A stretch of 64,000 nt of DNA from Verrucomicrobium spinosum DSM 4136 = JCM 18804 (GTDB lineage: Bacteria > Verrucomicrobiota > Verrucomicrobiia > Verrucomicrobiales > Verrucomicrobiaceae), in assembly GCF_000172155.1 (NCBI RefSeq), contig NZ_ABIZ01000001.1, positions 6,233,105 through 6,297,104 on the forward strand, given 5' to 3'. Shown here piece by piece: positions 53,097-62,777 of this stretch. The position numbers and the translations under genes were made by a program. A model generated the notes under the pieces. It did not search any database, was not told the DNA's origin, and worked only from the letters and a program-made list of their open reading frames with translations. Each line of letters starts with the position of its first letter. Position 1 is the first letter of the stretch.

Positions 53097-54254
53097 ATGC
53101 ACACTGACGAATCCATCTCCTCCTCCAGCTTTGGCGCCCCCCACAAGCAGTCGGAGATGGACTGGGTACCTACAGAGTTTCTTCCAGGCTTTGACCACCC
53201 GCAGCCCCGGCACGCTCCCAGCCTGGAGATGGTCCAACCGAACCTCTCATGGCATGCCCCGGCTTGCCCCCTCCGGAATGACCAGGCAGTTTCATATAAC
53301 CATGCGAGTCTGGCAGCGGAGGCTGAAAGGAGGTCTCCCCAGGGGGGCCGTTGCCCGGGCTCCGCCATGAATGACGTCGTGCCCCCACGCATGCCGACAG
53401 TGATGGTGGGGGAGAGGTGTCGGGAGCTGGACTGTCTGGAGGCAAAACGCCAGAACAGCATCAAGGATCATTTTCTTGCCGTTCTCGCCCACGAGCTTCG
53501 CACCCCTCTCCAAGCCATCATGGCCTGGACGGAAGTCCTCGCCACAAGCTCTTCAGCCCCTGCTGAACTGGCTCAGGGTCTCGCGGTCATCAGGGAGAGT
53601 GCCAAAGGTCAATCCCGCCTGATTGAAGACCTTCTGGACGTGAGCAGGATGGTCTCTGGAAACATCCGGCTTGAGGTACAGCCCGTGGACCTTGCCGCGA
53701 TCATTCAGCTCTCCGTCGATATGCTCAAGCCCCTGGCATGCTCCAGAGAAGTCCTGGTTCAAACATCACTCTCCCGCAGCCTCGGGATGGCTCACGCCGA
53801 CCCCATTCGACTTCACCAGATCTTTGGGAATCTCCTGACCAACGCGATCAAGTTCACCCCACCAGGCGGTCACATCCATTTGCATCTGGATGGCACCCCA
53901 TCCCATTTCACCTTCAAAATTGCTGACAACGGCCAGGGAATCAATGCCGCCTTTCTCCCCTATGTATTCGATCGCTTCCTCCGCGGCGATACCGGCACCA
54001 CCCGGAGGCACGATGGTCTCGGGCTGGGCCTTTCAATTGTGAAACACCTCGTCGAACTGCATGGCGGCAGTATTCAGGCGGCCAGTGATGGATTGGGCAA
54101 GGGAGCCACCTTCACGGTATGGCTCCCCATCATCACCCCGCCCGCCCGCCCTGCCGCCAGTGCCAATATCCCCCTGCCGTTCAGCCAGCCACTCGAGATG
54201 GTCGTGGCGGCGGGCCAACATGCGGTGGCAGAGAGCAAATCGGCGGTCGCGTGA
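53097..54254 (+). CDS. Histidine kinase without a membrane sensor
   Basis: ATG at 53097 gives 385 residues. The first about 115 residues are Pro/Ser-rich with no recognised domain. HisKA follows: KDHFLAVLAHELRTPLQAIMAWTEVLAT (phospho-His about 132). The HATPase_c domain has GNLLTNAIKFTPPGG, DNGQGINAAFLPYVFDRFLRGD and GLGLGLSIVKHLVELHGGSIQAASDGLGKGATFTVWLP. This CheY-less, PAS-less kinase resembles the kinase part of hybrid kinases and may be an orphan. It lies at the end of the island, with no regulator next to it. Confidence 0.9.
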   Translation: MHTDESISSSSFGAPHKQSEMDWVPTEFLPGFDHPQPRHAPSLEMVQPNLSWHAPACPLRNDQAVSYNHASLAAEAERRSPQGGRCPGSAMNDVVPPRMPTVMVGERCRELDCLEAKRQNSIKDHFLAVLAHELRTPLQAIMAWTEVLATSSSAPAELAQGLAVIRESAKGQSRLIEDLLDVSRMVSGNIRLEVQPVDLAAIIQLSVDMLKPLACSREVLVQTSLSRSLGMAHADPIRLHQIFGNLLTNAIKFTPPGGHIHLHLDGTPSHFTFKIADNGQGINAAFLPYVFDRFLRGDTGTTRRHDGLGLGLSIVKHLVELHGGSIQAASDGLGKGATFTVWLPIITPPARPAASANIPLPFSQPLEMVVAAGQHAVAESKSAVA

Positions 54255-54290
54255 TCGCGAGCAAGCAAACAGGCCAACAGTTCTTCAGCC

Positions 54291-54337
54291 TGAAAAAGAA
54301 TCCCAATCCTGTCAGATTCACGACAAGATTGGGATTC
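54291..54337 (-). terminator. Rho-independent terminator after the first SOD gene
   Basis: GAATCCCAATC (54298-54308) and GATTGGGATTC (54327-54337) form a perfect 11-bp stem. On the minus strand the stem is followed by TTTTTC. It lies 37 bases after the stop of the SOD gene at 54374. Confidence 0.85.
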
Positions 54338-54373
54338 GTTCAGACTCAGACTGAGTATCAGTGCTTTTCACTG

Positions 54374-55096
54374 TCAGGCAGCCGCGGCGGCATAGCCCTT
54401 GGCCACCTCGGCCCAGTTTACCACATTCCACCAAGCGGTGATGTAGTCGGGCCGCTTGTTCTGATACTTGAGGTAGTAGGCGTGCTCCCAGACATCGAGC
54501 CCGAGGATTGGCGTGCCCAGATCGCCGTCCGGTACAATGCCCTTCATCCAAGGATTATCCTGGTTGGGCGTGCTCGTCACTGCCAGCTTGCCGTCCGCTT
54601 TCACCACCAACCAGGCCCAGCCAGAACCAAAGCGCTTGGTGGCCGCTTCACCGAAGAGTTTCTTGAAATCATCCACACTTGAGAAAGTGCTCTGGATCGC
54701 GGCACCCAACTTGCCATCCGGGCCCTTGGCAACGCTGCCGGCAGGGGCCATCCAGCTCCAGAAAAGCGTGTGATTCACGTGGCCGCCGCCATTGTTGCGC
54801 ACGGCGGTCTGGGAATCCGTCGGGAGGGCGGAAAGGTCCTTGATCAGTTCAAGTGCATCTTTGCCGCCCACTTTGGCAGCATCAAGCGCCTTGTTGAGAT
54901 TGGTCACGTATGCGGCGTGATGCTTGTCGTGGTGAATCGTCATTGTCTGGGCGTCGATGTACGGCTCAAGGGCCTCCGGCGCATACGGCAACTTGCCCAG
55001 CTCCAGCGGAAACGCCGCGGCGGCTTGCAGAGGGGACGGCAACACGGAGCCCGCGACGGCGGCTCCACCAGCAACAAGGAAACTGCGGCGGTTCAT
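54374..55096 (-). CDS. Exported Fe/Mn superoxide dismutase (copy 1)
   Basis: This 240-residue SOD has N-terminal signal [27 protein letters not shown], of twin-arginine type. Metal ligands are His55 (MTIHHDKHH), His109 ([11 protein letters not shown]), Asp201 and His205 ([11 protein letters not shown]). Gly103-105 and Gln179 (NQDNPWM) are the Mn-type pair at the second sphere. It removes superoxide outside the cytoplasm. It is next to a second exported SOD, and the two share [14 protein letters not shown]. Confidence 0.96.
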   Translation of the reverse strand: MNRRSFLVAGGAAVAGSVLPSPLQAAAAFPLELGKLPYAPEALEPYIDAQTMTIHHDKHHAAYVTNLNKALDAAKVGGKDALELIKDLSALPTDSQTAVRNNGGGHVNHTLFWSWMAPAGSVAKGPDGKLGAAIQSTFSSVDDFKKLFGEAATKRFGSGWAWLVVKADGKLAVTSTPNQDNPWMKGIVPDGDLGTPILGLDVWEHAYYLKYQNKRPDYITAWWNVVNWAEVAKGYAAAAA

Positions 55097-55239
55097 AATG
55101 GGGAAGGGTGTGAATGGATTATTTGCCCTGCGTTGCCGCAGAAGCGGGAGGGAACCTCCTCCTCGTGGATCGAGGAGGCTAAGGTCCCCTTCTATACGCA
55201 GAAAAGCGCCAGTTTGGACTTCTTATTTTTGCCAGGGTA

Positions 55240-55983
55240 TCATCGGGCAGTTGCCACGGCAAAACTCTGCTCCACCCGCGTCCAGTTGACGACGTTCCAC
55301 CATGCCGATACATAGTCCTGACGTCGGTTCTGATATTTCAGATAGTAGGCATGCTCCCACACATCGAGGCCCAGAATGGGCAGTCCGCACTCCTCGTCAG
55401 GGACCAGCCCACACATGGCTGGATTATCCTGATCAGGCGTCGAAGTCACGATCAATTTCCCGTCTTCTCTCACGCTCAACCAAGCCCAACCTGAGCCAAA
55501 CCGAGTCATGGCTGCCGCAGCAAAGACGGACTTAAATGCATCAAGGCTGCCATACTCTTTCTGAATCGCCTCCGCGAGACGCCCTTGGGGCCCCAGGGGA
55601 GACTTGCCCGGGGGCGTGAGGATCCGCCAGAAGATGGTGTGATTCACATGCCCGCCCCCATTCTGACGGAGGGCCATCTGCAATTCCGGAGTCACCCCGG
55701 CAGGTGGATGATTGAGCCCCCGAATCAACGAAAAGGCATTCGCGGCCCGGAGATTGCCCTTGCGAAGCGCCGCCTGCAGCCGGCTCAGGTAAGCGGCATG
55801 ATGCACCTGATAATGGAGGCGCATGGTCTGGGCATCAATGTAAGGCTCCAATGCCTCCGGCTCGAATGGCAGAGGTTCAAGGTGCAACGGCACCCCTTGT
55901 GCGATAGGCGGAGTGGCCCCTTCGGAATAGACTCCCCCCACCATGGATCCTCCAGCTAGGGCGAGAAATGCACGACGATTCAT
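55240..55983 (-). CDS. Exported Fe/Mn superoxide dismutase (copy 2)
   Basis: This 247-residue paralogue of the adjacent gene has Tat-like signal MNRRAFLALAGGSMVGGVYS. Ligands are His57 (RLHYQVHHAAYL), His115 ([11 protein letters not shown]), Asp207 and His211 ([11 protein letters not shown]), with Gln185 (DQDNPAM). The core is conserved but the central region (LRKGNLRAANAFSLIRGLNHPPAG) has drifted, so the duplication is not recent. It has an additional Cys (PAMCGLVPDEECG). Gap to the downstream copy is 143 bases. Confidence 0.95.
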   Translation of the reverse strand: MNRRAFLALAGGSMVGGVYSEGATPPIAQGVPLHLEPLPFEPEALEPYIDAQTMRLHYQVHHAAYLSRLQAALRKGNLRAANAFSLIRGLNHPPAGVTPELQMALRQNGGGHVNHTIFWRILTPPGKSPLGPQGRLAEAIQKEYGSLDAFKSVFAAAAMTRFGSGWAWLSVREDGKLIVTSTPDQDNPAMCGLVPDEECGLPILGLDVWEHAYYLKYQNRRQDYVSAWWNVVNWTRVEQSFAVATAR

Positions 55984-56204
55984 GTGGGCAAGCGCGAGTT
56001 ATTTTCGAATTTCGCAAAATTCTAGGGGGAGTAGCCTTCCCTCGACAAGGCTTTTTGAGACCCCGGCTGATTTCATTCTGCCCCCCAGACATCGCCAAGA
56101 GCTTATGGGATGAATTCGCAAACGATCGCGTCGGCAAAATTCCCGGGCCAGGGGGCCTTCAACCAGGGGTTTTTTTTCAACCCCCGCCGCACGGGAGGAG
56201 GGCC

Positions 56205-57626
56205 TTAGGCAAAGATCTCGCGCACCACGTGGCCGTACACGTCCGTCAACCGGAAGTCGCGGCCCGCGTAGCGGTAGGTCAGGCGCTCGTGATCAATGCC
56301 CATAAGATGCAGGAGTGTGGCATGCAGGTCATGCATGTGGACCTTGTCCTTCACTGCATAGTAGCCAAACTCGTCCGTCTCCCCGTGGGCATGACCGCTT
56401 TTCACGCCGCCGCCCGCAAGCCACATGGTGAAACCTTGTGGATTGTGATCCCGGCCATTCACCCCTTGCACGATGGGCGTGCGGCCGAACTCTCCGCCCC
56501 AAACCACCAATGTGTCTTCCAACAGGCCCCGTTGCTTGAGGTCCGCCAGCAGTCCGGCGATCGGACGATCCACCCGGGCACAGTTGCTCTCATGCCCTTT
56601 CAACAGCCCAGAATGCTGGTCCCAAGTGTAGCCCGTGGATACCTGAATGAAACGGACACCCGCTTCCGCAAAACGGCGCGCCAGCAGGCACTGCCGCCCG
56701 TAGTTGTCCGTGGGCTCCCTGCCGATGCCGTACAGATCCTTGATGTGATCAGGCTCACCCGCAAGGTTCATCACCTCCGGAGCCTCCTGCTGCATGCGAA
56801 ACGCCAGCTCCATGGACGCGATCATGCCCTCCACCGGGGCCAGCCGCGTGCGCTCCAGATTTTCACGGTTCATGGCCTGCAACAGTTCCAGCTTGCGGTG
56901 CTGGCGCTCCGGGGATGAAGCAGAATCGAGGAAGCGAAAAGTCGCCTCCTTGCCCAGTTTCCCACTTCGTCCCACCGTCGTACCCTGGTGTGCCGCCGGG
57001 AGGAAGGCGGAACCATAGTTCCGCGGTCCCCCGTGACCGGCCGGGGGGCTGATGCTGACAAAGGCCGGCAGGTTGGCGTTCTCCGTGCCCAGCCCGTAGC
57101 TCACCCAGGCGCCGAGCGAAGGGCGCACAAAGTTGTCCGCGCCGGTGTGCATCATGCACACCGCCTGCCCGTGCGACTGCCCCTTGCTCTGCATGGAGCG
57201 GATGACGCACAGGTCATCCATGTGCCGGGCGACATTAGGAAACAACTCACTGCACCACAGGCCGGACCCGCCATGCTGCTTGAACGCCCAGGGAGAACCC
57301 ATGAGTTTGGCCTGGCTGGCGGCCGCAGGATCCAGGTTGTCCGCGGGAGCAAAGGGCAGGCGTTTGCCGTCATCTGCCTGCAGCCGGGGTTTGTAGTCAA
57401 ACGTGTCCACCTGTGACGGCCCGCCATGCATGAACAGGAAGATCACCCGCCGGGCTCGCGGTGCATGATGCAGACCGATGGGCAGCGCGCCTGACGCGCC
57501 CCCCGCAGCGGCCGAGGCCAGGCTGGAGAAGGCCAGTGATCCAAACCCACAGGCAGCGGTCTTCAACGCCGTGCGACGGCTGAAGGTGGGGGCGTCAAAT
57601 CGATGGCAGGCAGAGACAGAGTTCAT
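56205..57626 (-). CDS. DUF1501 protein (secreted, sulfatase-like fold)
   Basis: ATG at 57626 gives 473 residues. The N-terminus carries a Tat-like signal ([28 protein letters not shown]). Family motifs are [115 protein letters not shown]1501 proteins are alkaline phosphatase-like in fold and almost always accompany PSD1 proteins. Their role is not established. It lies 20 bases after the PSD1 gene. Confidence 0.95.
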   Translation of the reverse strand: MNSVSACHRFDAPTFSRRTALKTAACGFGSLAFSSLASAAAGGASGALPIGLHHAPRARRVIFLFMHGGPSQVDTFDYKPRLQADDGKRLPFAPADNLDPAAASQAKLMGSPWAFKQHGGSGLWCSELFPNVARHMDDLCVIRSMQSKGQSHGQAVCMMHTGADNFVRPSLGAWVSYGLGTENANLPAFVSISPPAGHGGPRNYGSAFLPAAHQGTTVGRSGKLGKEATFRFLDSASSPERQHRKLELLQAMNRENLERTRLAPVEGMIASMELAFRMQQEAPEVMNLAGEPDHIKDLYGIGREPTDNYGRQCLLARRFAEAGVRFIQVSTGYTWDQHSGLLKGHESNCARVDRPIAGLLADLKQRGLLEDTLVVWGGEFGRTPIVQGVNGRDHNPQGFTMWLAGGGVKSGHAHGETDEFGYYAVKDKVHMHDLHATLLHLMGIDHERLTYRYAGRDFRLTDVYGHVVREIFA

Positions 57627-57646
57627 GGCAGGAAGGACGCAGGGTT

Positions 57647-60508
57647 TCAATCGAGGAAGAGAAATTCCGTGGAGGCGAGCAGGACATGGGCAAGGTCTGC
57701 CAGAGCCTGTTCGCGGTCCCTCCCTCCGTCACTCACGAAGCTGACGGCACGTTCCCGCTCCGCCGGATGAGGGGGGCGGCCGAGCACGCGCCGGTACAGA
57801 TGGGTTACCCCATCAGGATTGTCGAAGAGATAGGCACCGGCACCCAGTTCTCTTGCCTGGGCCTGGAGCACCTCGCTGTTCAACAGATAGAGCGCTTGCG
57901 TGGGCACGGTGGTGGGGGTGCGCTCGCCCACCGTCACCTCGGGGTTGGCCGCATCGAACACCTCCAGATCGGCGGCCAGATTGTTTCTCGCCATCGGCAG
58001 ATAGACACTGCGTACCGGGAGCTTGGCGGCATCGATCTTCCCGTCGAGGTCCTCGCCGTAGGAGCCTGCCGTGGCGTTGCCCCTTTCCAAGGTGAGCCGC
58101 CCTCCCAACAACAGAAGGCTGTCCCGGATCTCCTCCGCCGACAGACGTCGGGGCTGATGCCGACCGAACAAGCGGTTTTCCGGATCGACTGCGGCCAGCT
58201 TCGACTCTGGAGCTGCCGCGAGCCGGTAGGTACGGCTCAGCACCATCTCACGGATAAGTGCTTTCATGGAACCCCCACTTGCGCGAAACCGCTGGGCCAG
58301 ATGCTCCAGAAGTTCTGGATGAGTCGGGGTCTCCCCCTGGATGCCAAAATTGTCCACCGTCCCCACAATGCCCCGACGGAAGAGCTGCGCCCAGAGGCGG
58401 TTCACCATCACCCGGTCCAGCAGACCGTTCTGGGGTCCGGTGATCCAGTTGGCCAGCTCCAGCCGGCCGCTGGCACCGGAGGGAATGACGGGCGGAGGCC
58501 CGGAGTACAATACCTGCGGGAAGTTCCGCGCCACCAGCGGTCCGCGCTGCGCCACTTCCCCGCGGATGCGGAGGTGGCAGTCGCCCGCATCCTCGGCATC
58601 GCGGGGTGCCATGGCCAGCTCCGCGTCTTTGAGTTCGTCGATCTGCTTCGTCAGCGCCTTGGACAGCTCTCCGGCCGACATCTTGAAGATGGGATCCGCC
58701 CCCCCTCCGCTCATCGCCAGCACTTCCGCCTCCCTGGCAATGTCCTTCACGGCCACAAACTGCACCGCGTCCACCATCACATAGCCGCTGGTGCCCCGGT
58801 TGCTGAGGATCACGTTGGCACGGGCCCCTTTCTTGAACTCAAACCGTCCCACGGGCTGGAACAATCCGGCCACGGCGGGCTCCTTCGTCTGGTCAAGGAT
58901 GATTTCATGAACCCCATCGCCCGCTTCCACCGTGACCGGCACCGACTGGCTGCGGTTTCCACCCGGGCTGTAGGCCACCCGTACTTCATACACGCCGCTC
59001 TCCGGCAGGCTGCCGCGGAACAGCGCCTGTCTGCCGCCCTTCTCCTGGCGGTCGTCATGGATGTACGTTTCCCCGAACCGCTTGGGTGAGAGCGTTGAAC
59101 TCTTCCACGCTCCCGTGAGCTCTGCATCCGCCTCATCGTACACCACTCCCGCCAGTGGCAGGTCATCCAGCGTCTTCTTGCCACCAGATTTCTGTTTGAA
59201 GTCTTTCTCCACCTTCAGCCTCATGATCAGCTCCAGGCGGGACACCTGTTGTTCCAACTCACCCCGCTGGGGCTCGGGCACCGGCAGCGGACGCTCCACC
59301 CAGCTGGCCACATTGACACAACCGTTGCGGGTCCCCATCACCACCTGGGTGGAGCGGAAGATGCCGGCTAAAGCGTAGTAATCCTGCTGGCTCACTGGAT
59401 CAAACTTGTGATCATGACACCGGGCGCAGCCCAACGTCAGACCGAGGAAGGCCCGCCCCACCGTATCGATCTGCTCGTCCGCCACATCGAGCCGGATCTT
59501 CTCCTTGTCCCGCTCTGTGAGCATCTTGGGCCCCAGAGACAGAAAGGTGCTGGCAACGAGCTGCTCACGCCTCTGGGAATCAGTTTCCCAAGGCAACAGG
59601 TCCCCTGCGAGCTGCTCTTTGACGAAGGTGTAGAAGGGCTTGTCGGCATTGAAGGCACCAATGACATAGTTCCGGTACCGCCATGCCTGATAGTACGTGT
59701 AGTTGCGATCCCCGCCGTTGGAGTCGGCATACCGCGCCAGATCCAGCCAATGCCTGCCCCAAGTCTCGCCAAACGACGCATTCGCCAGCAACCGGTCCAC
59801 CAGAGTCGTCAGTGCGGCCTCTCCTTCACGGTTCATGGAATCAACAAAAGCGTCAGCCTCCTCGGGAGACGGGGGTAGGCCGGTGAGGTCATAATACAGC
59901 CGGCGCACCAGGGCCCGGGCCGGTGCATCTGCGGCAGGTTGATGCCCTGACGCCTCCAGGCGGGCCAGGATGAAGTGGTCCATTTCTTCCCGAGGCCAGT
60001 CCGCCTGTTTAACGGCAGGCACCGCCACCGGTGCCGCATGGTGCTCACGATAGGCCCACGTCTTGCGGGCGGCAGCGAAGTCGATCTGCTTCTTTTGCGT
60101 GGCGGCCTCGAGTGCAGCTTCTCGTGGATCCGGGGCCCCCATGGCCACCCACCGCTCCAGTACAGCCACCTCCCCCGCGTTGAGTCGCGACTTGGGAGGC
60201 ATCTGCAGATCGGGTTTCTCATAACGCACTGAGGCAATCAAGAGGCTCTCCGCCACCTTGCCCGGCACCACTGCCGGCCCCGCATCCCCGCCCATCGCCC
60301 AGCCTTCCCGTCGGTCCAGCAGAAGTCCGCCCTTGGCCTTGCCAGACTCCTGCGAGTGGCATTCGTAGCAGTACTTCACCAGCAGCGGGCGAACCTCATT
60401 TTCAAAGAAGGTGGTCCCTCCCACATCGTTGGCGACCGCCGATAGTGCGGATAGCAACGCCACCAGGATGCCTGGTCCAAGAACGCGAATGAAGCAATTC
60501 GAGCGCAT
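57647..60508 (-). CDS. PSD1 domain protein (planctomycete cytochrome C, PSCyt1/PSCyt2)
   Basis: This 953-residue protein has an N-terminal signal. A PSCyt1 heme site is [19 protein letters not shown] (about 47). The PSCyt2 domain (DUF1549) is about 165-375 ([74 protein letters not shown]). PSD1 (DUF1553) is about 690-935 ([34 protein letters not shown]-like). Between them (about 470-585) sits an inserted beta domain ([43 protein letters not shown]) resembling the golvesin C-terminal domain. It probably acts in the envelope with DUF1501; function is not experimentally known. Confidence 0.95.
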   Translation of the reverse strand: MRSNCFIRVLGPGILVALLSALSAVANDVGGTTFFENEVRPLLVKYCYECHSQESGKAKGGLLLDRREGWAMGGDAGPAVVPGKVAESLLIASVRYEKPDLQMPPKSRLNAGEVAVLERWVAMGAPDPREAALEAATQKKQIDFAAARKTWAYREHHAAPVAVPAVKQADWPREEMDHFILARLEASGHQPAADAPARALVRRLYYDLTGLPPSPEEADAFVDSMNREGEAALTTLVDRLLANASFGETWGRHWLDLARYADSNGGDRNYTYYQAWRYRNYVIGAFNADKPFYTFVKEQLAGDLLPWETDSQRREQLVASTFLSLGPKMLTERDKEKIRLDVADEQIDTVGRAFLGLTLGCARCHDHKFDPVSQQDYYALAGIFRSTQVVMGTRNGCVNVASWVERPLPVPEPQRGELEQQVSRLELIMRLKVEKDFKQKSGGKKTLDDLPLAGVVYDEADAELTGAWKSSTLSPKRFGETYIHDDRQEKGGRQALFRGSLPESGVYEVRVAYSPGGNRSQSVPVTVEAGDGVHEIILDQTKEPAVAGLFQPVGRFEFKKGARANVILSNRGTSGYVMVDAVQFVAVKDIAREAEVLAMSGGGADPIFKMSAGELSKALTKQIDELKDAELAMAPRDAEDAGDCHLRIRGEVAQRGPLVARNFPQVLYSGPPPVIPSGASGRLELANWITGPQNGLLDRVMVNRLWAQLFRRGIVGTVDNFGIQGETPTHPELLEHLAQRFRASGGSMKALIREMVLSRTYRLAAAPESKLAAVDPENRLFGRHQPRRLSAEEIRDSLLLLGGRLTLERGNATAGSYGEDLDGKIDAAKLPVRSVYLPMARNNLAADLEVFDAANPEVTVGERTPTTVPTQALYLLNSEVLQAQARELGAGAYLFDNPDGVTHLYRRVLGRPPHPAERERAVSFVSDGGRDREQALADLAHVLLASTEFLFLD

Positions 60509-60639
60509 GATTTGCTGAAAAAGGCAAAACCACTACGCGTTGGACACCTCTTTTTCTTCTGGATGTCCCAACAGGATAAAAATCTGCCGTGTCCAATGAG
60601 GTCAAATCATGCCTTGTTCCAGTAGTTGCGCCCGCTGCC

Positions 60640-61200
60640 ATGAGCCCACCTTCCACTTTCACCCCACCTCCACCCGAGGACCGCACCGAGGCCTTCTTGC
60701 GGTTGCTGACCCAGCATGACCGTCAGCTCGCCCTGTACGTCACCGGCCTGGTACCAGCGGCTCAGGACGCCCAGGATATCCTGCAGGAGGGCAAGGTGGT
60801 GATGTGGCGTTGTTTTGACCGCTTCGAACTCGGCACCAATTTCCCCGCCTGGGCGCGGAAGATCCTTTTCCACCAGGTGATCGCGCACCGTCGGCGGGTG
60901 AAAAAAGAGAACACGGAGACCATAGGAGCACGCGCCCTGGAGCTGCTCAGTGATGAAGCAGAGTCAGCCATCACGGAAGGCCGCTGGGTGGCCCGCGAGC
61001 AGGCTCTGGCCCAGTGTCTGGCCAAGCTCAATGCCGATCATCGCAACATCATCCAAATGCGATATCGCGACGAAGCCTCGATCGACCGCATCGCCCGCGC
61101 CGTGGAAAGAACAGAGACTGCCGTGTACCGCCTGCTCAGCCGACTGCGACAGAACCTTTATCAATGCGTAGAACGCTCCAGCCAGACCCAGACCCCATGA
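60640..61200 (+). CDS. ECF-type RNA polymerase sigma factor
   Basis: ATG at 60640 gives 186 residues; a GTG at 60589 adds 17. Region 2 is RTEAFLRLLTQHDRQLALYVTGLVPAAQDAQDILQEGKVVMWRCFDRFELGTNFPAWARKILFHQVIAHRRR. Region 4 is LNADHRNIIQMRYRDEASIDRIARAVERTETAVYRLLSRLRQNL. It resembles the planctomycete/verrucomicrobial ECF groups with a FecR partner, and its stop overlaps that gene's start (ATGA). Confidence 0.92.
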   Translation: MSPPSTFTPPPPEDRTEAFLRLLTQHDRQLALYVTGLVPAAQDAQDILQEGKVVMWRCFDRFELGTNFPAWARKILFHQVIAHRRRVKKENTETIGARALELLSDEAESAITEGRWVAREQALAQCLAKLNADHRNIIQMRYRDEASIDRIARAVERTETAVYRLLSRLRQNLYQCVERSSQTQTP

Positions 61201-62657
61201 CCGACGCTGAACTCCAACAACTGGCGGACCTCGTGCATGCTCACATCGAGGGGCGGCTCACCCTCACCCAGCGCGAGGCCCTGGAAGTGGCCATCGAGGC
61301 TGGCGGAGCATCCCGTCGCATCATCGCGGATCTACTGCGAGATCACGCGGTGCTCCATTGGGACCACGTGGGACCGGAGGCGCAGGCCAATGGCATTGAA
61401 CAATTCAGAGAAGGAGTTCATCCGGCTCCGGAAAGCGCCACCAGACCAATCAAGCTGAAGCGTGCCCTGTGGTTGCCGCTGACTCTCGCCGCGAGCGTGG
61501 CCCTCCTGGCGCTGGCGGCAGGGATGTTGATTGGCAGGCAGGTAGCGGAGCCTGCCACCTTTGCCACGCTGGTGCATGCCGACGCCGCCACCTGGGGCGG
61601 AGGCAGTCTGCCCACCGCCGTGGGGTCCCGCCTCGCCAGGGGCAAGTTTCGACTTGAAGAGGGGCTGGCCACCGTGAAATTCGACTCCGGGGCCACCGTG
61701 ACCTTGGAGTCGCCCGCGGAGTTTGAAATCCAGGACGCCATGAACGCCAGCCTCGTGGCGGGCACCGCTGTCGCAGACGTGCCGGAGTCTGCGCACGGGT
61801 TTAGGATCGTGACCCCTTCCGCCCGCGTCGTCGATCATGGCACCCGCTTTGCCATCAACGTGGAATCGGACACCGGTGCCACACGCACGCACGTCTTTGA
61901 GGGACTGGTGGAGGTGGAGCACCCTACGACCGACAAGGTGGTACAACTACGCACCGGCCAAAAAAATCGTGTCGAAGGAGATCATCTGGACCCCGTGAGT
62001 CTGGGACCCGTGGAGGAACGGTGGTCCGCCCAACCCGCCACGGTGCTCCAACGGGGCAGGGAATGGAAGCTGATCTCTACCAGGGACGGCCGAGGCAAAG
62101 ACGGGTACACCGCATCCGTTATCAACGAGCATACCTCCACCACTCAACTGCTGGTGAAATCGTCTGAGCAGAAGAGTGGTCCTCGCCGCAAAGCCTACCT
62201 TGGTTTTGATCTCTCCACTATCCCTCGCCAGAACATCAACGCTGCGGAACTCATCCTAACCTTTGAACCCACAGGGTGGGGGCTGGCCTCCGCCGTCCCC
62301 GACTGTGAATTTGAAGTCTATGCCATCACCCGTGAGGAACTCGAAAACTGGGATCCTAACCACCTCCCGTGGGCTTCTGCACCTGCCAATGTGACAAAAG
62401 GAAATGCAGTGGACCTCGCTGCCGCCCGACTGCTGGGAAGCTTCACGGTCCCCCGCGGGGTCCAGAAAGGTGAGTTCACTCTCCAAAGTGAAGCCTTGCG
62501 AGATTTCCTCCGGGAAGACGCCAACGGTCAGGTGACGTTGATGATCTTCCGCAAGACAATAGAGATCAACGACAACGGCCTGGTGCACGGCATGGCATCC
62601 TCCAGGCATCCGTACCTGCCGCCCCCTACTCTGGCGCTCAAGCTGGCAGACCCCTGA
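61197..62657 (+). CDS. FecR-like anti-sigma protein fused to a CBM96/DNRLRE-like domain
   Basis: This 486-residue protein starts MTDAELQQLADLVHAHIEG. Residues about 1-75 form a helical cytosolic anti-sigma region, and a membrane segment lies at about 91-113 (LWLPLTLAASVALLALAAGML). The exported FecR domain (about 125-260) has SRLARGKFRLEEGLATVKFDSGATVTLESPAEFEI and RVVDHGTRFAINV. The C-terminus (about 290-486) starts QLLVKSSEQKSGPRRKAYLGFDLS and has SKAELILTF-like NAAELILTFEPTGWG and DGLVHGMASSRHPY-type strands, a DNRLRE/CBM96-like sugar-binding domain. It is coupled to the sigma gene. The fusion suggests carbohydrate sensing. Confidence 0.88.
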   Translation: MTDAELQQLADLVHAHIEGRLTLTQREALEVAIEAGGASRRIIADLLRDHAVLHWDHVGPEAQANGIEQFREGVHPAPESATRPIKLKRALWLPLTLAASVALLALAAGMLIGRQVAEPATFATLVHADAATWGGGSLPTAVGSRLARGKFRLEEGLATVKFDSGATVTLESPAEFEIQDAMNASLVAGTAVADVPESAHGFRIVTPSARVVDHGTRFAINVESDTGATRTHVFEGLVEVEHPTTDKVVQLRTGQKNRVEGDHLDPVSLGPVEERWSAQPATVLQRGREWKLISTRDGRGKDGYTASVINEHTSTTQLLVKSSEQKSGPRRKAYLGFDLSTIPRQNINAAELILTFEPTGWGLASAVPDCEFEVYAITREELENWDPNHLPWASAPANVTKGNAVDLAAARLLGSFTVPRGVQKGEFTLQSEALRDFLREDANGQVTLMIFRKTIEINDNGLVHGMASSRHPYLPPPTLALKLADP

Positions 62658-62777
62658 GAGCGCCTTGCCCATGAACCATCAGCTGCGTCATCTAAAGGTG
62701 GACAGTTTCTCCACCATCCCGTTGTATTTCCGACGGTTGTGTCAGTAGTGCCGCCGTTCCCGCGTTTGGGAGGACCC

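Noticed and set aside
55155-55178. CCTCCTC/GAGGAGG hairpin between the two SOD genes
   Set aside because: The stem is short and there is no T run on either strand, so it is not called a terminator. It may be chance in purine-rich DNA.
61014-61196. Upstream extension of the FecR protein into the sigma factor gene
   Set aside because: The extension is in another frame of the sigma gene. The ATG at 61197 overlapping the sigma stop fits translational coupling.
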